DNA from: Lachnospiraceae bacterium
Lineage (GTDB): Bacteria; Bacillota; Clostridia; Lachnospirales; Lachnospiraceae
Reading direction: 5' to 3'
Length of the DNA: 52,843 nt
Assembly: GCA_014804425.1 (NCBI GenBank)
Contig: JAAUZV010000012.1
Location: 223,469 to 276,311, forward strand
The translations under genes were made by a program, and so were the position numbers. The notes beneath the pieces are model-generated. The model saw only the letters and a list, made by a program, of their open reading frames with translations. It searched no databases and was not told the origin of the DNA. Shown here piece by piece: positions 32,686 to 40,917 of this stretch. Position 1 is the first letter of the stretch; every line of letters starts with the position of its first letter.

Positions 32686-34482
32686 TCAAACAAACTGAGA
32701 ATGATACAGTGTACTGTAAAATCCACCCTGCTTCAGCAATTCCTGATGGGTTCCCTGTTCGGTGATTTCCCCGCCCCGGACCACAAGTATGGTATCGGCA
32801 TTTTGGATGGTGGACAGCCGGTGGGCGATTACAAAGCTCGTCCTGCCCTTCATCAACTCGTTCATGGCCTCCTGAATCTGAATTTCCGTCCGGGAATCCA
32901 CATTGGAGGTGGCTTCGTCCAGAATCAGCATCGGAGCGTCGGACAGAAATGCTCTTGCAATGGTGATCAGCTGCCGTTGTCCCTTGGAGATGTTTACCCC
33001 GTCGCCTGAAAGCAAAGTATCATACCCGTCGGGGAGGCTTTCAATGTACCCATCGATTTTAGCGGACCTGGCTGCCGCCTTCACTTCCTCCAGAGTTGCA
33101 TTTTCTCTGCCGTATACAATGTTTTCAAAGATGGTACCATGGAAAAGCCATGTGTCCTGAAGCACCATGGTAAAGCTGCACCGCAGATCTGCCCGCTTGA
33201 TTTTCAGCGACGGTACGCCGTCTACACGGATCTCACCGGAGGCAGGGTCGTAAAACCGCATCAACAGATTGATGATCGTGGTTTTGCCTGCACCGGTGGG
33301 ACCTACAATGGCGATCATCTGCCCCGGTTTTGCCGTTACGGAAACATTGTGCAAAATGGTAGTGTCTTTTTTATAACCGAAGGTAATATCATCCAACTCC
33401 ACCTGTCCGTTTACCTGCTTCATATTCCGGGCATCGTGGGCATCTGCCGGTTCCGGCTCCTCGTCCAGCACCTTAAATACCCGCTCCGCGGCGGAGAAAG
33501 CGGACTGAAATTCATGAATAATATTGGAAAATTCGTTGATGGGACCTGCAAATTTTCTGGAATACTGGACAAACTGCGCCACTCCTCCCAGCGTGATGAA
33601 CAAAACGGAGCCTGCCTGAACCAGACCGTTTTCGGAGTACATATATAAAATACCGCCGAAAATGGCCACCAGAGAAAGGGATGCATTATTGATCAGGTTG
33701 ATGGTGGGGAACAGCAGGGACGCGCCGTATTCCGCATTGTAGAATGCTTCCATTGCACTGTCATTATGCTTGTTGAACCGGCCGGAGATCACATCCTGCC
33801 GTCCATAGGCCCGGATGCTGGCGGACCCGGAAAGCATTTCTTCCGCATACCCGTTCAGTTCGCCGTATTTTCGGGAACGTGCGCTGAACAGGGGACGCAC
33901 CTTTTTAGAGCGGTATCTTGTAAACAGGATCGAAATCGGCACGGTGAGCACAAAGATTAATATCATCGGTCTGGAAATTTCCCACATGAATATCAGGGAT
34001 CCTACGACAGTGTAAATACTTGTCATTACCTGCACCAGATCGTTGGACAGAGAGGTATTTACCGTGTCGATATCGTAGGAAATACGGCTGATGATGTCGC
34101 CGGTGGCATTTGTGTCAAAGTAGTTTATCGGCAGTGTATTCAGCTTTTCAAAGACCTGCCTGCGCATGATATATACGATGCGCTGGCTTAAGTTTACCAT
34201 AATGATTGACAAAAAATAAGCAATCATGGCAGAACCTGCGTAGCAGAAGATCATTTTGATCACGTTGTCCCAAACTGTAGGAAAATCGACGCCGGAGGAC
34301 CGGCTGATGGCATCGATGGCGGCACCGGAGTATCTGGGTCCCAAAAGGGACAGCTGATTAGAGGTCAGCGTCAATATGACTGCAAGTAAAAACAGGGGCC
34401 ATTGCTTCAGAATATATCCGCCCAGCCGGATCATGATCTTTTTATTGTCGCGTTTGCGCGGCATTGTTTGATGATTAGTCAA
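32686..34482 (-). CDS. ABC exporter half, catalytic partner of heterodimer
   Basis: From TTG 34482 (GGGAGGT eight bases upstream; overlapping the partner gene by eight bases) the protein has 598 residues. An N-terminal hydrophobic domain with about six helices is followed by a nucleotide-binding domain: GPTGAGKTT, signature SKGQRQLITIARAFL, Walker B LILDEATSNVD with the catalytic Glu, and the H-loop AHRLST. A later ATG at 34464 has no ribosome site. With the degenerate partner encoded upstream it fits heterodimeric BmrCD/LmrCD/TM287-288-type multidrug exporters. Both genes follow a MarR gene. Confidence 0.9.
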   Translation of the reverse strand: MTNHQTMPRKRDNKKIMIRLGGYILKQWPLFLLAVILTLTSNQLSLLGPRYSGAAIDAISRSSGVDFPTVWDNVIKMIFCYAGSAMIAYFLSIIMVNLSQRIVYIMRRQVFEKLNTLPINYFDTNATGDIISRISYDIDTVNTSLSNDLVQVMTSIYTVVGSLIFMWEISRPMILIFVLTVPISILFTRYRSKKVRPLFSARSRKYGELNGYAEEMLSGSASIRAYGRQDVISGRFNKHNDSAMEAFYNAEYGASLLFPTINLINNASLSLVAIFGGILYMYSENGLVQAGSVLFITLGGVAQFVQYSRKFAGPINEFSNIIHEFQSAFSAAERVFKVLDEEPEPADAHDARNMKQVNGQVELDDITFGYKKDTTILHNVSVTAKPGQMIAIVGPTGAGKTTIINLLMRFYDPASGEIRVDGVPSLKIKRADLRCSFTMVLQDTWLFHGTIFENIVYGRENATLEEVKAAARSAKIDGYIESLPDGYDTLLSGDGVNISKGQRQLITIARAFLSDAPMLILDEATSNVDSRTEIQIQEAMNELMKGRTSFVIAHRLSTIQNADTILVVRGGEITEQGTHQELLKQGGFYSTLYHSQFV

Positions 34483-36193
34483 GGAAAGCACCTCCCATCT
34501 GAGAATCACTGATCTGCCGGTATTCTGCGCAGTTTTCCAACAGATCTTCATGTTTGCCGCGGCCGATGACCCTGCCTTCATCCAGTACCAGGATCAGGTC
34601 GCAGCTTTTGACGGAGCTGACGCGCTGTGCCGCGGTAATAACGGTGGAATCGGACATGGATTCCTTCAGTGCATGGCGTAGGTTCGCATCGGTCTTATAA
34701 TCCAGTGCTGAGGAGGAATCGTCCAAGATCAGTATGCCGGGATGGGCGGCAATGGCCCGGGCAATCAAAATGCGCTGCCGCTGGCCGCCGGAGAGATTCG
34801 TTCCTTTGGAGGAAATCATATGCTGAAACCCGTCAGGCATAGCGGAGATGAAGTCATAAGCCTGAGCAATCTTTGCGGCGCGGACGATATCCTCATGGCT
34901 GATCTCCCTGCCAAAACGGATGTTTTCCTCAATGGTATCCGCATAAAGAAAATCGTTTTGCAGCGCCACACCAAACATGGAGGCCAGTTCCTCTTTTGTA
35001 TAGGAGGATATCTTTTTGCCATCGATGCGGATGGTGCCGGAATCTGCATCGTAAAAACGGAGCAGCAGCTTGACAACAGTGGACTTACCGCTGCCGGTGG
35101 CGCCGATGATGCCGAGCGTGCCTCCCTTGGGAACGCTGAGTGTGATATTCTCAAGATTCGGCTTTTTGCCAAGATAGGAGAAGGTCACGTTTTCAAAGGA
35201 AATTTTAGAGGAGGGGTCTCCCTTACCGTCATCCTCTGTCAGTGGGAAGGAATCCGGCATATCTAAAACCTCACTGATCCTGTTGGCGGAAGCGGCACAT
35301 TTTGTGTACATGATGAACATACGGGAGAGGGACATCAGCGCCATGGAGATTAAAGTAAAATACTGGGTAAATGCGATCACCGTAGCCGCGGAAGAGGTAC
35401 CGGCTGATACCCGGTAGGCCGCAACGGCGATTACACCCGCAATTCCCAGATTCATGAGCAGCGTCATAATGGGGTTTACTGCATTCATGACAATACTTGC
35501 ATGACGCTCCTGTTTGGTGAGCGCATAGTTGTAACCGTCGTAGCGGCGGTTCTCATAGTCATTTTTGGAAAGAGCCTTAATGACCCGAACGCCCAGCACG
35601 TCCTCACGAACGACCCGGATCATATCGTCAGTGGATTTCTGTACTTTGGTGTACAGCGGAACGCCGCGGCGGGCCACACCGTAGACAGTAACAAAAATAA
35701 AGGGCATGGTAGCAATCATCACCAGAGCCAGTGCACTGTCCATGAACAGAGTGATCCCAACGCCCCCCAGCAGAAGAATCGGCGCGCGGATGCCCATGCG
35801 CTGCATCATCCCGATAAAATTCTGCACGTTATAGGTATCAGAGGTGGTACGGGATTCCAGAGAGGGAATCGTGAACTGATCCGTATCATGAGCGGAAAGA
35901 TACAGGGTTTTTGAAAACAGATCCTTTCGCATTGCAATGGAAAAATCGGCGGTGACCTTTGCCGCCATCCGGTTTGCGGTCACATTGCCGACACAGGCGG
36001 CCACCGAGCAGAGGATCATGATGACTCCGTACAGTACGATCCGGGGAATTTCCATGGTAATAATGACATGTTCCAGTATATAAGTCAGGATAAACGGAAT
36101 CAAAAGTTCTGCAAGGGTGCCCAGAATTTTAATGGTAATTCCCAGCGTCATTCTCCTTTTATAAGGCGTCAGATAGGAAAATATTCGTTTCAA
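34475..36193 (-). CDS. ABC exporter half with degenerate ATP site
   Basis: From TTG 36193 (GGAGGT eight bases upstream) the protein has 572 residues and overlaps the end of the MarR gene by 35 bases. It has an N-terminal membrane domain (IQLKRIFSYLTPYKRR onward) and an ATPase domain: GATGSGKST, LSGGQRQRILIARAI. Walker B reads LILDDSSSALD with Asp where the catalytic Glu belongs, and the switch histidine is Gln (TAAQRVSSV). These changes are the mark of the degenerate site in heterodimeric exporters such as BmrC. The neighbouring gene supplies the intact site. Substrate unknown; antibiotics or bile acids are guesses. Confidence 0.9.
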   Translation of the reverse strand: MKRIFSYLTPYKRRMTLGITIKILGTLAELLIPFILTYILEHVIITMEIPRIVLYGVIMILCSVAACVGNVTANRMAAKVTADFSIAMRKDLFSKTLYLSAHDTDQFTIPSLESRTTSDTYNVQNFIGMMQRMGIRAPILLLGGVGITLFMDSALALVMIATMPFIFVTVYGVARRGVPLYTKVQKSTDDMIRVVREDVLGVRVIKALSKNDYENRRYDGYNYALTKQERHASIVMNAVNPIMTLLMNLGIAGVIAVAAYRVSAGTSSAATVIAFTQYFTLISMALMSLSRMFIMYTKCAASANRISEVLDMPDSFPLTEDDGKGDPSSKISFENVTFSYLGKKPNLENITLSVPKGGTLGIIGATGSGKSTVVKLLLRFYDADSGTIRIDGKKISSYTKEELASMFGVALQNDFLYADTIEENIRFGREISHEDIVRAAKIAQAYDFISAMPDGFQHMISSKGTNLSGGQRQRILIARAIAAHPGILILDDSSSALDYKTDANLRHALKESMSDSTVITAAQRVSSVKSCDLILVLDEGRVIGRGKHEDLLENCAEYRQISDSQMGGAFLD

Positions 36194-36632
36194 CTGAATG
36201 TACCTCCAACTCATCTGTAATCTTTTTGGCATTTTGCTCCATTCTGGACAGCACTCTGTGGAACACCTCCAGTTCCTCCGGAGAGACATTTTCCGTCAGG
36301 CGGGCATTCCATTCTTGGTTGGCAAGCTGTACCTTTGGATAGAGTTCCAGCATTTTTTCCGTTGGGTGCACCAGATACTGTCGTCTGTCTTTCTCATTGG
36401 GAAGGCGGGTGATGTAGCCGTGTTTTTCCAAATGAGCGAGAGCTCTTGCCACGGTACTTTTATCCAGACAGATCGCCCGGGCAAGTTCATCCTGTGATCG
36501 GCCGGGCTTATAACAGACAGCCAGCACAAAGGCATAGTGGTTGGGACAAAGGTTTTCTGCAGAGATGATGTTCTTTCTATACATTGCCTGACTGCGGCTG
36601 ATGTTGTTTAATGTTTTCATTATTGCAGGCAT
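36159..36632 (-). CDS. MarR-family regulator of the ABC exporter operon
   Basis: From ATG 36632 (GGAG six bases upstream) the protein has 157 residues. The winged-helix core is clear: NHYAFVLAVCYKPGRSQDEL, ARAICLDKSTVARALAHLEK, HGYITRLPNEKDRRQYLVHP, with dimer-forming helices at both ends. It is first in a three-gene operon with two exporter halves. The inverted repeat at 36660-36681 overlaps its own promoter, so it should repress the operon until a ligand, probably an exporter substrate, releases it. Confidence 0.9.
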   Translation of the reverse strand: MPAIMKTLNNISRSQAMYRKNIISAENLCPNHYAFVLAVCYKPGRSQDELARAICLDKSTVARALAHLEKHGYITRLPNEKDRRQYLVHPTEKMLELYPKVQLANQEWNARLTENVSPEELEVFHRVLSRMEQNAKKITDELEVHSVETNIFLSDAL

Positions 36633-36659
36633 AAAAATCTCCTTTTTTGTTGCTCGCAC

Positions 36660-36707
36660 AATAGTTGATGTCGCAACTATTTTACGATATAATTGGTACA
36701 GCGTCAA
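36660..36707 (-). promoter_or_regulatory. MarR-ABC promoter with operator
   Basis: On the minus strand TTGACG (36702-36707) and TAAAAT (36679-36684) are spaced by 17 bases. AATAGTTG-ATGTCG-CAACTATT (36660-36681) is a perfect eight-base inverted repeat that overlaps the -10 box, so binding of the MarR protein would block transcription. Confidence 0.8.
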
Positions 36708-36841
36708 TGATCGGAGGAAAAAAGATCATCCATCCCAATGTTATGTTTCGGTTCCACCGATTTTACCGGATTGTATTGAATACGGCAAACGCCCGTGGTA
36801 AAATGCAAAGAAATAAATTGGAAGTTACGGAGTTGATATAA

Positions 36842-37273
36842 TTGATAGAATTACGGACGATTAATGAAGAAAATTATGAGCAGTGTTTTCACTTAAAGGC
36901 GAGCGTTGAAAATGAAAGCTTTGTAGATTCCGTCACTTATTCTTTAGCAGAAGCATGGGTCTTCTATAAGGATACCAGGCCGTTTGCAATTTATGATGAC
37001 GATAAAGTGATAGGATTTGTTTCCATGTATGTCGGAGAGGAAAACTACCAGATCATAAATTTTTTGATTGATGATGCATTTCAAAAAAAGGGATTGGGAA
37101 CAAAAGCGGCAAAAACCTGCATTCAATTTTTGAAACATGAGTATGGAGCAAAAATAGTTTCCGTTCCGGTGGAACTGAAAAATATGGTCGCGCAAAGATT
37201 TTGGGGTAAATTAGGATTTGTTTTTTCCGATAATGTCGAAGACGGATACATTTTTATGAGACTAACATTATAA
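36842..37273 (+). CDS. GNAT-family N-acetyltransferase
   Basis: This 143-residue protein has the GNAT fold: IELRTINEENYEQCFHLKAS (beta1-alpha1), KVIGFVSMYVGEENYQIINF (beta4), the acetyl-CoA loop QKKGLGTKAAKTCIQFL, and a C-terminal AQRFWGKLGFVFSD motif. It resembles the spermidine/BltD-like acetyltransferases that modify polyamines or small amines. TTG 36842 is the likely start, with GGAG nine bases upstream; no ATG lies near. Divergent from the MarR operon, it may share a drug or polyamine link. The substrate is not predictable. Confidence 0.8.
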   Translation: MIELRTINEENYEQCFHLKASVENESFVDSVTYSLAEAWVFYKDTRPFAIYDDDKVIGFVSMYVGEENYQIINFLIDDAFQKKGLGTKAAKTCIQFLKHEYGAKIVSVPVELKNMVAQRFWGKLGFVFSDNVEDGYIFMRLTL

Positions 37274-37320
37274 TAAAAAAGGGATTTGTATCTGATGATA
37301 TGCGGCTGTTGGAGAGAGCA

Positions 37321-37354
37321 AAAGTGGCTATGCGTTTCCGTATAGCCACTTTTT
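37321..37354. terminator. Hairpin terminator between convergent GNAT and GH51 genes
   Basis: AAAGTGGCTAT pairs with ATAGCCACTTT, with a ten-base loop that can pair further, and TTTT follows on the plus strand. A runs on the other side make it usable in both directions. Confidence 0.75.
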
Positions 37355-37370
37355 ACTCGCTATCTGCATA

Positions 37371-40178
37371 TTATTCCGCTCGGATCCGTATGATGCTTAC
37401 CGAGTACGCCGGCGCGGCATAGGTAAATTCCGCGGCAATCTCCATCGTATATTCCCGCGGATAGAGTTTTTCCGGCTCCTCAAAGGAATTACTATCGGAA
37501 AGATGATCCCCGCTCATAACCGTAACCAGAGCTTCGCCGGAAACGTTTTCAATAGGTAATCCGTCCAAATCCACGGCGATCGGAATCTCTCCTTCCGTTA
37601 TATTGACAAATTTTAATATGATATCTCCGTTTACATCAACACTTGCCGTTTCATAAATACACTCCGTTGTTTGCTGCGTATAATCCACATACAGGGTATC
37701 GTCAATGTAACATTTGATATTGTTTCCCTCCACGACTACCTTTAAACGGTAGACTTGATTTTTCTTCAGAACCAGATTCCTCACCGTTCCGGTAATCTGT
37801 CCGCTTTTGGAATTGCCGGTAACGATCTGCAGGCAGGAAACCGTATTCCCCCACCCGCCGACGTTCCAGAAAATATTGTTGCCGGAATCCTTAACGCAGA
37901 CCGGAATCAAAAATCCCTCGTTCCCGCCCAGAATTTCCGCCTCCACGGTAAGCGTATAGTTGCTCCAGGAAGAATCCCCGACATAAACAACATCGCCTGT
38001 GTTTGTATCAAAGGGAGATCCCGTATGTTTCTGCACGAGTTTTCCGTCACGGATGCTCCATTCGCCCTCGTGATCCGTAAAACCGTCCTCGCGTAAGGTA
38101 TCGTCGCTTTCAAAGCCCGTATGATATAGAACGGAGCCGTCCGCATTGGAGGTCACGGTCAGATTATCATAGGAAACAGAGGTCATCCACGAGCCAAGCC
38201 CGACGGCACCGGACAGCCCGCTTTCCTGTGCGCTTTCGGACATTTCAAGTTCTGTGGGCAGTACTCTGGTTCCGACATTTTGCGCGAACATTTTCTGAAC
38301 ATAGTAATTCGGCGTTCCGTACAGGGAATGATTGGAAAAGAAGATCATATCCGGCGTCCACTGATTACTTGTGCCATTTCCAAACAGGGGCGCGTAGCAT
38401 GCCATTTCGACCACATCCCCGTTCCTCTCAAGTCCTGTCATATACGCTGCCTCCGCAAGCGCCGCATACAGGGTATTGGACTGCGCCGCATATTCTCCCA
38501 GAAATACCCTTGCCTGAGCGTCCCTGTCATACGAATCATAACGATGTACATTAGTTAAAAACCAATTCGGAGACTCATAATAATGCTCGTCTACGAGCGT
38601 TGTGAGAGAATCCGGATAGTCCTCGATATAGAACCATCCCTCCGTACTGCCGGAAGCAGTGCCGTTTGCCACGATCAATTCGATGTCTCCGTACAAATCC
38701 GGATTTTCCAAAGCGGCGGCTTCAAATGCTTCCACAAATTTTCTGTAGTGTGCATGATATTCACTCTGCCACTGTTCATTCCCGATCGCGATATATTTTA
38801 ATCGGAAAGGTTCCTCATGCCCCATTCGGATGCGTACGCTGCCCCAGTAGGTATCGGCGCCGCCCCTGCAGAATTCTACAAGATCCAGAGCATCCTGCAC
38901 ATATTGCTGAAACTCGTCACTGCTTAGCGCATACACGATATATTTCGGACTTTGTACCTCGCAGGTCATCCCGGCATTCAAAACAGGGACCGGAAGACAA
39001 TCCAGCGCCTCACAGAGCGCAAAATATTCATAAAAGCCGATGCCATAGGTGGTATAGTAAGGATTGGCAGCCGTTCCGGACCAAATATCCCTGCCCTGTG
39101 GGCGCACTGCCATGTCCCCCGTTGTTATTTCACCGTTTATCGTAAATTCCATTCCGTTTCCGATGGAATCCTTCCAGCGGTAAATGCTTTCCTCATCCTT
39201 TCCCTCGATCACACAGCCGCCGGGGAAACGTAAAAAGGAAGGATGTAAGGCTTCCAGATACTCTCCGATGTCCTTTCGGATGGGCAGATTTTGATAGGTA
39301 TCTACGGGCATCATGGAGACCATGTCCACGCAGATCGAGCCCGTGCGAATCTCAACATAAAGGCGCAGATTTTGGTTTGCTGATGCGGAGGGCGTCAAAA
39401 TGACTTCTTGTTTTGTCCACTGATCCGATATACCGTCAATATAAGTCTGTGCATAGACGGTTCCGTCCCCGTCCCGAAGCGAAATCCGTATATCTCCCTC
39501 ATAACCCGGAGTGGAATCCGTCCCGGAGGCATTCGCTCCCACATATTCGAGATCGGATCGCGTCGCGCTCCTCACATAGAGGGAAACGCGGTAGCTTTCC
39601 CCGGATGTAACGGCAAGACCGTCCAGATATCCTACATTGCAGATACCATAATAGAGATCATTGGAGGAAAGCCCATTATAAGAAATAACGGCATAGTGTG
39701 GATTTGCTTCGTTCAGGCAGCTTTTCTGCTCACTCCCGTTTACTACCTCAAAATTGACATATTCGTCATTTTCATTCAGCCATCCATGTTTATTTCCGCT
39801 CGCGGCGGCCGGACCGTACTCAAAGGAACGGTTCTTGACCAGTTCCGCATACAGACCGCCGTCAACCGCATAATTGATATCTTCCAAAAACAAACCATAT
39901 AGGGTATCTGAAATCCTGCCGGAATCATCCTCCTCGGAGGCATTCACATGCACCGTATAGGATGCGGACAGCGGGCCGTCCGAGTCCGGATTTTCCGCCG
40001 TATTTTCTTGTGTGCCATCAGAATTTCCCAATGCCGTATTGCCGGAGTCTCCGTTTCCCATATCCGCCTCATCGGCAGCAGTTTCTGCGGAACCGCACCC
40101 GTATAAGGAACAAGCCGCGGCCATGCCGAGACCGAGTACAGCCGCCTTGATCAATCGCGTTTTTAGTGTTCTTCGCAT
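37371..40178 (-). CDS. Secreted GH51 alpha-L-arabinofuranosidase lipoprotein with extra sugar-binding domains
   Basis: This 935-residue protein has a lipoprotein signal with SLYGC (C28) and a Ser/Asp/Gly-rich linker to about 70. Residues 75-145 begin the GH51 fold (SDTLYGLFLEDINYAVDGGL); about 150-290 looks like an inserted CBM4/9-type module. The TIM barrel runs to about 620 with acid/base E468 (IGNEQW) and nucleophile E562 (LGEYAA). A concanavalin-like domain (about 685-830, HTGFESDDTL ... CYIDDTLYVDY) sits inside the C-terminal beta region. It would strip arabinose from arabinan or arabinoxylan outside the cell. AGGAGG precedes ATG 40178. Confidence 0.9.
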   Translation of the reverse strand: MRRTLKTRLIKAAVLGLGMAAACSLYGCGSAETAADEADMGNGDSGNTALGNSDGTQENTAENPDSDGPLSASYTVHVNASEEDDSGRISDTLYGLFLEDINYAVDGGLYAELVKNRSFEYGPAAASGNKHGWLNENDEYVNFEVVNGSEQKSCLNEANPHYAVISYNGLSSNDLYYGICNVGYLDGLAVTSGESYRVSLYVRSATRSDLEYVGANASGTDSTPGYEGDIRISLRDGDGTVYAQTYIDGISDQWTKQEVILTPSASANQNLRLYVEIRTGSICVDMVSMMPVDTYQNLPIRKDIGEYLEALHPSFLRFPGGCVIEGKDEESIYRWKDSIGNGMEFTINGEITTGDMAVRPQGRDIWSGTAANPYYTTYGIGFYEYFALCEALDCLPVPVLNAGMTCEVQSPKYIVYALSSDEFQQYVQDALDLVEFCRGGADTYWGSVRIRMGHEEPFRLKYIAIGNEQWQSEYHAHYRKFVEAFEAAALENPDLYGDIELIVANGTASGSTEGWFYIEDYPDSLTTLVDEHYYESPNWFLTNVHRYDSYDRDAQARVFLGEYAAQSNTLYAALAEAAYMTGLERNGDVVEMACYAPLFGNGTSNQWTPDMIFFSNHSLYGTPNYYVQKMFAQNVGTRVLPTELEMSESAQESGLSGAVGLGSWMTSVSYDNLTVTSNADGSVLYHTGFESDDTLREDGFTDHEGEWSIRDGKLVQKHTGSPFDTNTGDVVYVGDSSWSNYTLTVEAEILGGNEGFLIPVCVKDSGNNIFWNVGGWGNTVSCLQIVTGNSKSGQITGTVRNLVLKKNQVYRLKVVVEGNNIKCYIDDTLYVDYTQQTTECIYETASVDVNGDIILKFVNITEGEIPIAVDLDGLPIENVSGEALVTVMSGDHLSDSNSFEEPEKLYPREYTMEIAAEFTYAAPAYSVSIIRIRAE

Positions 40179-40212
40179 TTTTTCGCCCTCCTTGCTGAAG
40201 TTTCGAGTCTAT

Positions 40213-40330
40213 TACCTAACCTCGCAAACCCGCGCATACGCGCTTTATATCCGGCTTCGCCGGACGTTTGCTCGTTAATGGCGCAGGAAAAACAAATGCC
40301 GCTGCGCGTCGCTTGTTTTTCCTTTGCGCC
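40213..40330. repeat. Structured inverted repeats in the GH51 leader
   Basis: GCAAAC (40224-40229) pairs with GTTTGC (40266-40271), enclosing CGCGCATACGCG and TCCGGC-TTCG-CCGGA hairpins. Next to it GGCGCAGGAAAAACAA (40280-40295) pairs with TTGTTTTTCCTTTGCGCC (40313-40330), with a two-base bulge. The block lies upstream of the minus-strand GH51 start and no gene is present. Confidence 0.6.
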
Positions 40331-40358
40331 TATTATATCATGATTTGTAAAATAGTAC

Positions 40359-40387
40359 TTGCAAAATCTCATAGCAGGTATTATAAT
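40359..40387 (+). promoter_or_regulatory. Sigma-A promoter of the trp operon
   Basis: TTGCAA (40359-40364) and TATAAT (40382-40387) are spaced by 17 bases. Transcription would start near 40394, just before the T-box stem I. Confidence 0.8.
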
Positions 40388-40393
40388 TCATGA

Positions 40394-40741
40394 CAGTACA
40401 GTAATCAAATAGTACGTTAAACCGATGAAGCGAAGATAAAAACAGAATCTGCACTCACAGAGAGACCGGGGAGCTGAGATCCGGTCAGACCGCAGCCTGT
40501 TAAATGGATCGCGGAGGGCATAGTCAACAGAGCCGCAGGCTCCCAGTATTCTATGACGTGAGGCTTACGTTAGCAGCCGGAGATATGATGGTATCTCTAA
40601 TGAGAGTATGACGCAGAGCGGGCGCATGGCCGGATCAGGAAGGCAGTGCGGACGCAGAACGCATATAGCAGGGTGGCACCGCGGGTAAAATGATAAACTC
40701 GTCCTTGATGACAGGTAACTGTTGTTGAGGGCGTTTTTTTT
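40394..40741 (+). promoter_or_regulatory. Tryptophan T-box riboswitch leader
   Basis: The leader contains the diagnostic T-box AGGGTGGCACCGCGG (40670-40684). It is followed by a terminator: CGTCCTTGATGACAG (40700-40714) pairs with CTGTTGTTGAGGGCG (40719-40733), then eight T. Stem I shows the AGAGAG bulge region and a GAGCTGAGA distal loop. In the specifier loop TGG (40505-40507) followed by A gives a Trp codon. Uncharged tRNA-Trp would bind here and allow read-through into trpE. The operon content confirms the amino acid. The leader is present once and looks intact. Confidence 0.9.
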
Positions 40742-40742
40742 G

Positions 40743-40883
40743 CGCGATAAGCAGAGAAGCAAAGGATTTTTTGAACGCCGACCGTGCTTGCACGGGGAGG
40801 CGGGGAAAAATCCTTTGCGGCGAGCAACGCGAGCGTGAAATGAAAAACGCGACGCGGTTTTTATTTCACGTCTGCTTATCGCG
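40743..40883. repeat. Nested inverted-repeat element between the T-box and trpE
   Basis: CGCGATAAGCAGA (40743-40755) pairs perfectly with TCTGCTTATCGCG (40871-40883). Inside are two hairpins: GCAAAGGATTTTT with AAAAATCCTTTGC (40759-40771/40806-40818), itself enclosing CCGTGC-TT-GCACGG; and CGTGAAAT-AAAAAC with GTTTTTATTTCACG (40834-40848/40857-40870). Together they make a three-way junction about 141 bases long. No reading frame is plausible. A direct repeat of the left edge (CGCGATAAGC..GAAGCAAA) reappears at 40880, as expected from an insertion. Confidence 0.7.
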
Positions 40884-40917
40884 ATAAGCGTAAGAAGCAA
40901 AAAAGGAGGAATGAAAA

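Noticed and set aside
40743-40883. Second terminator of the T-box leader
   Set aside because: The long stems are not followed by a T tract on the trp strand, and the T-box already has its own terminator at 40700-40741.
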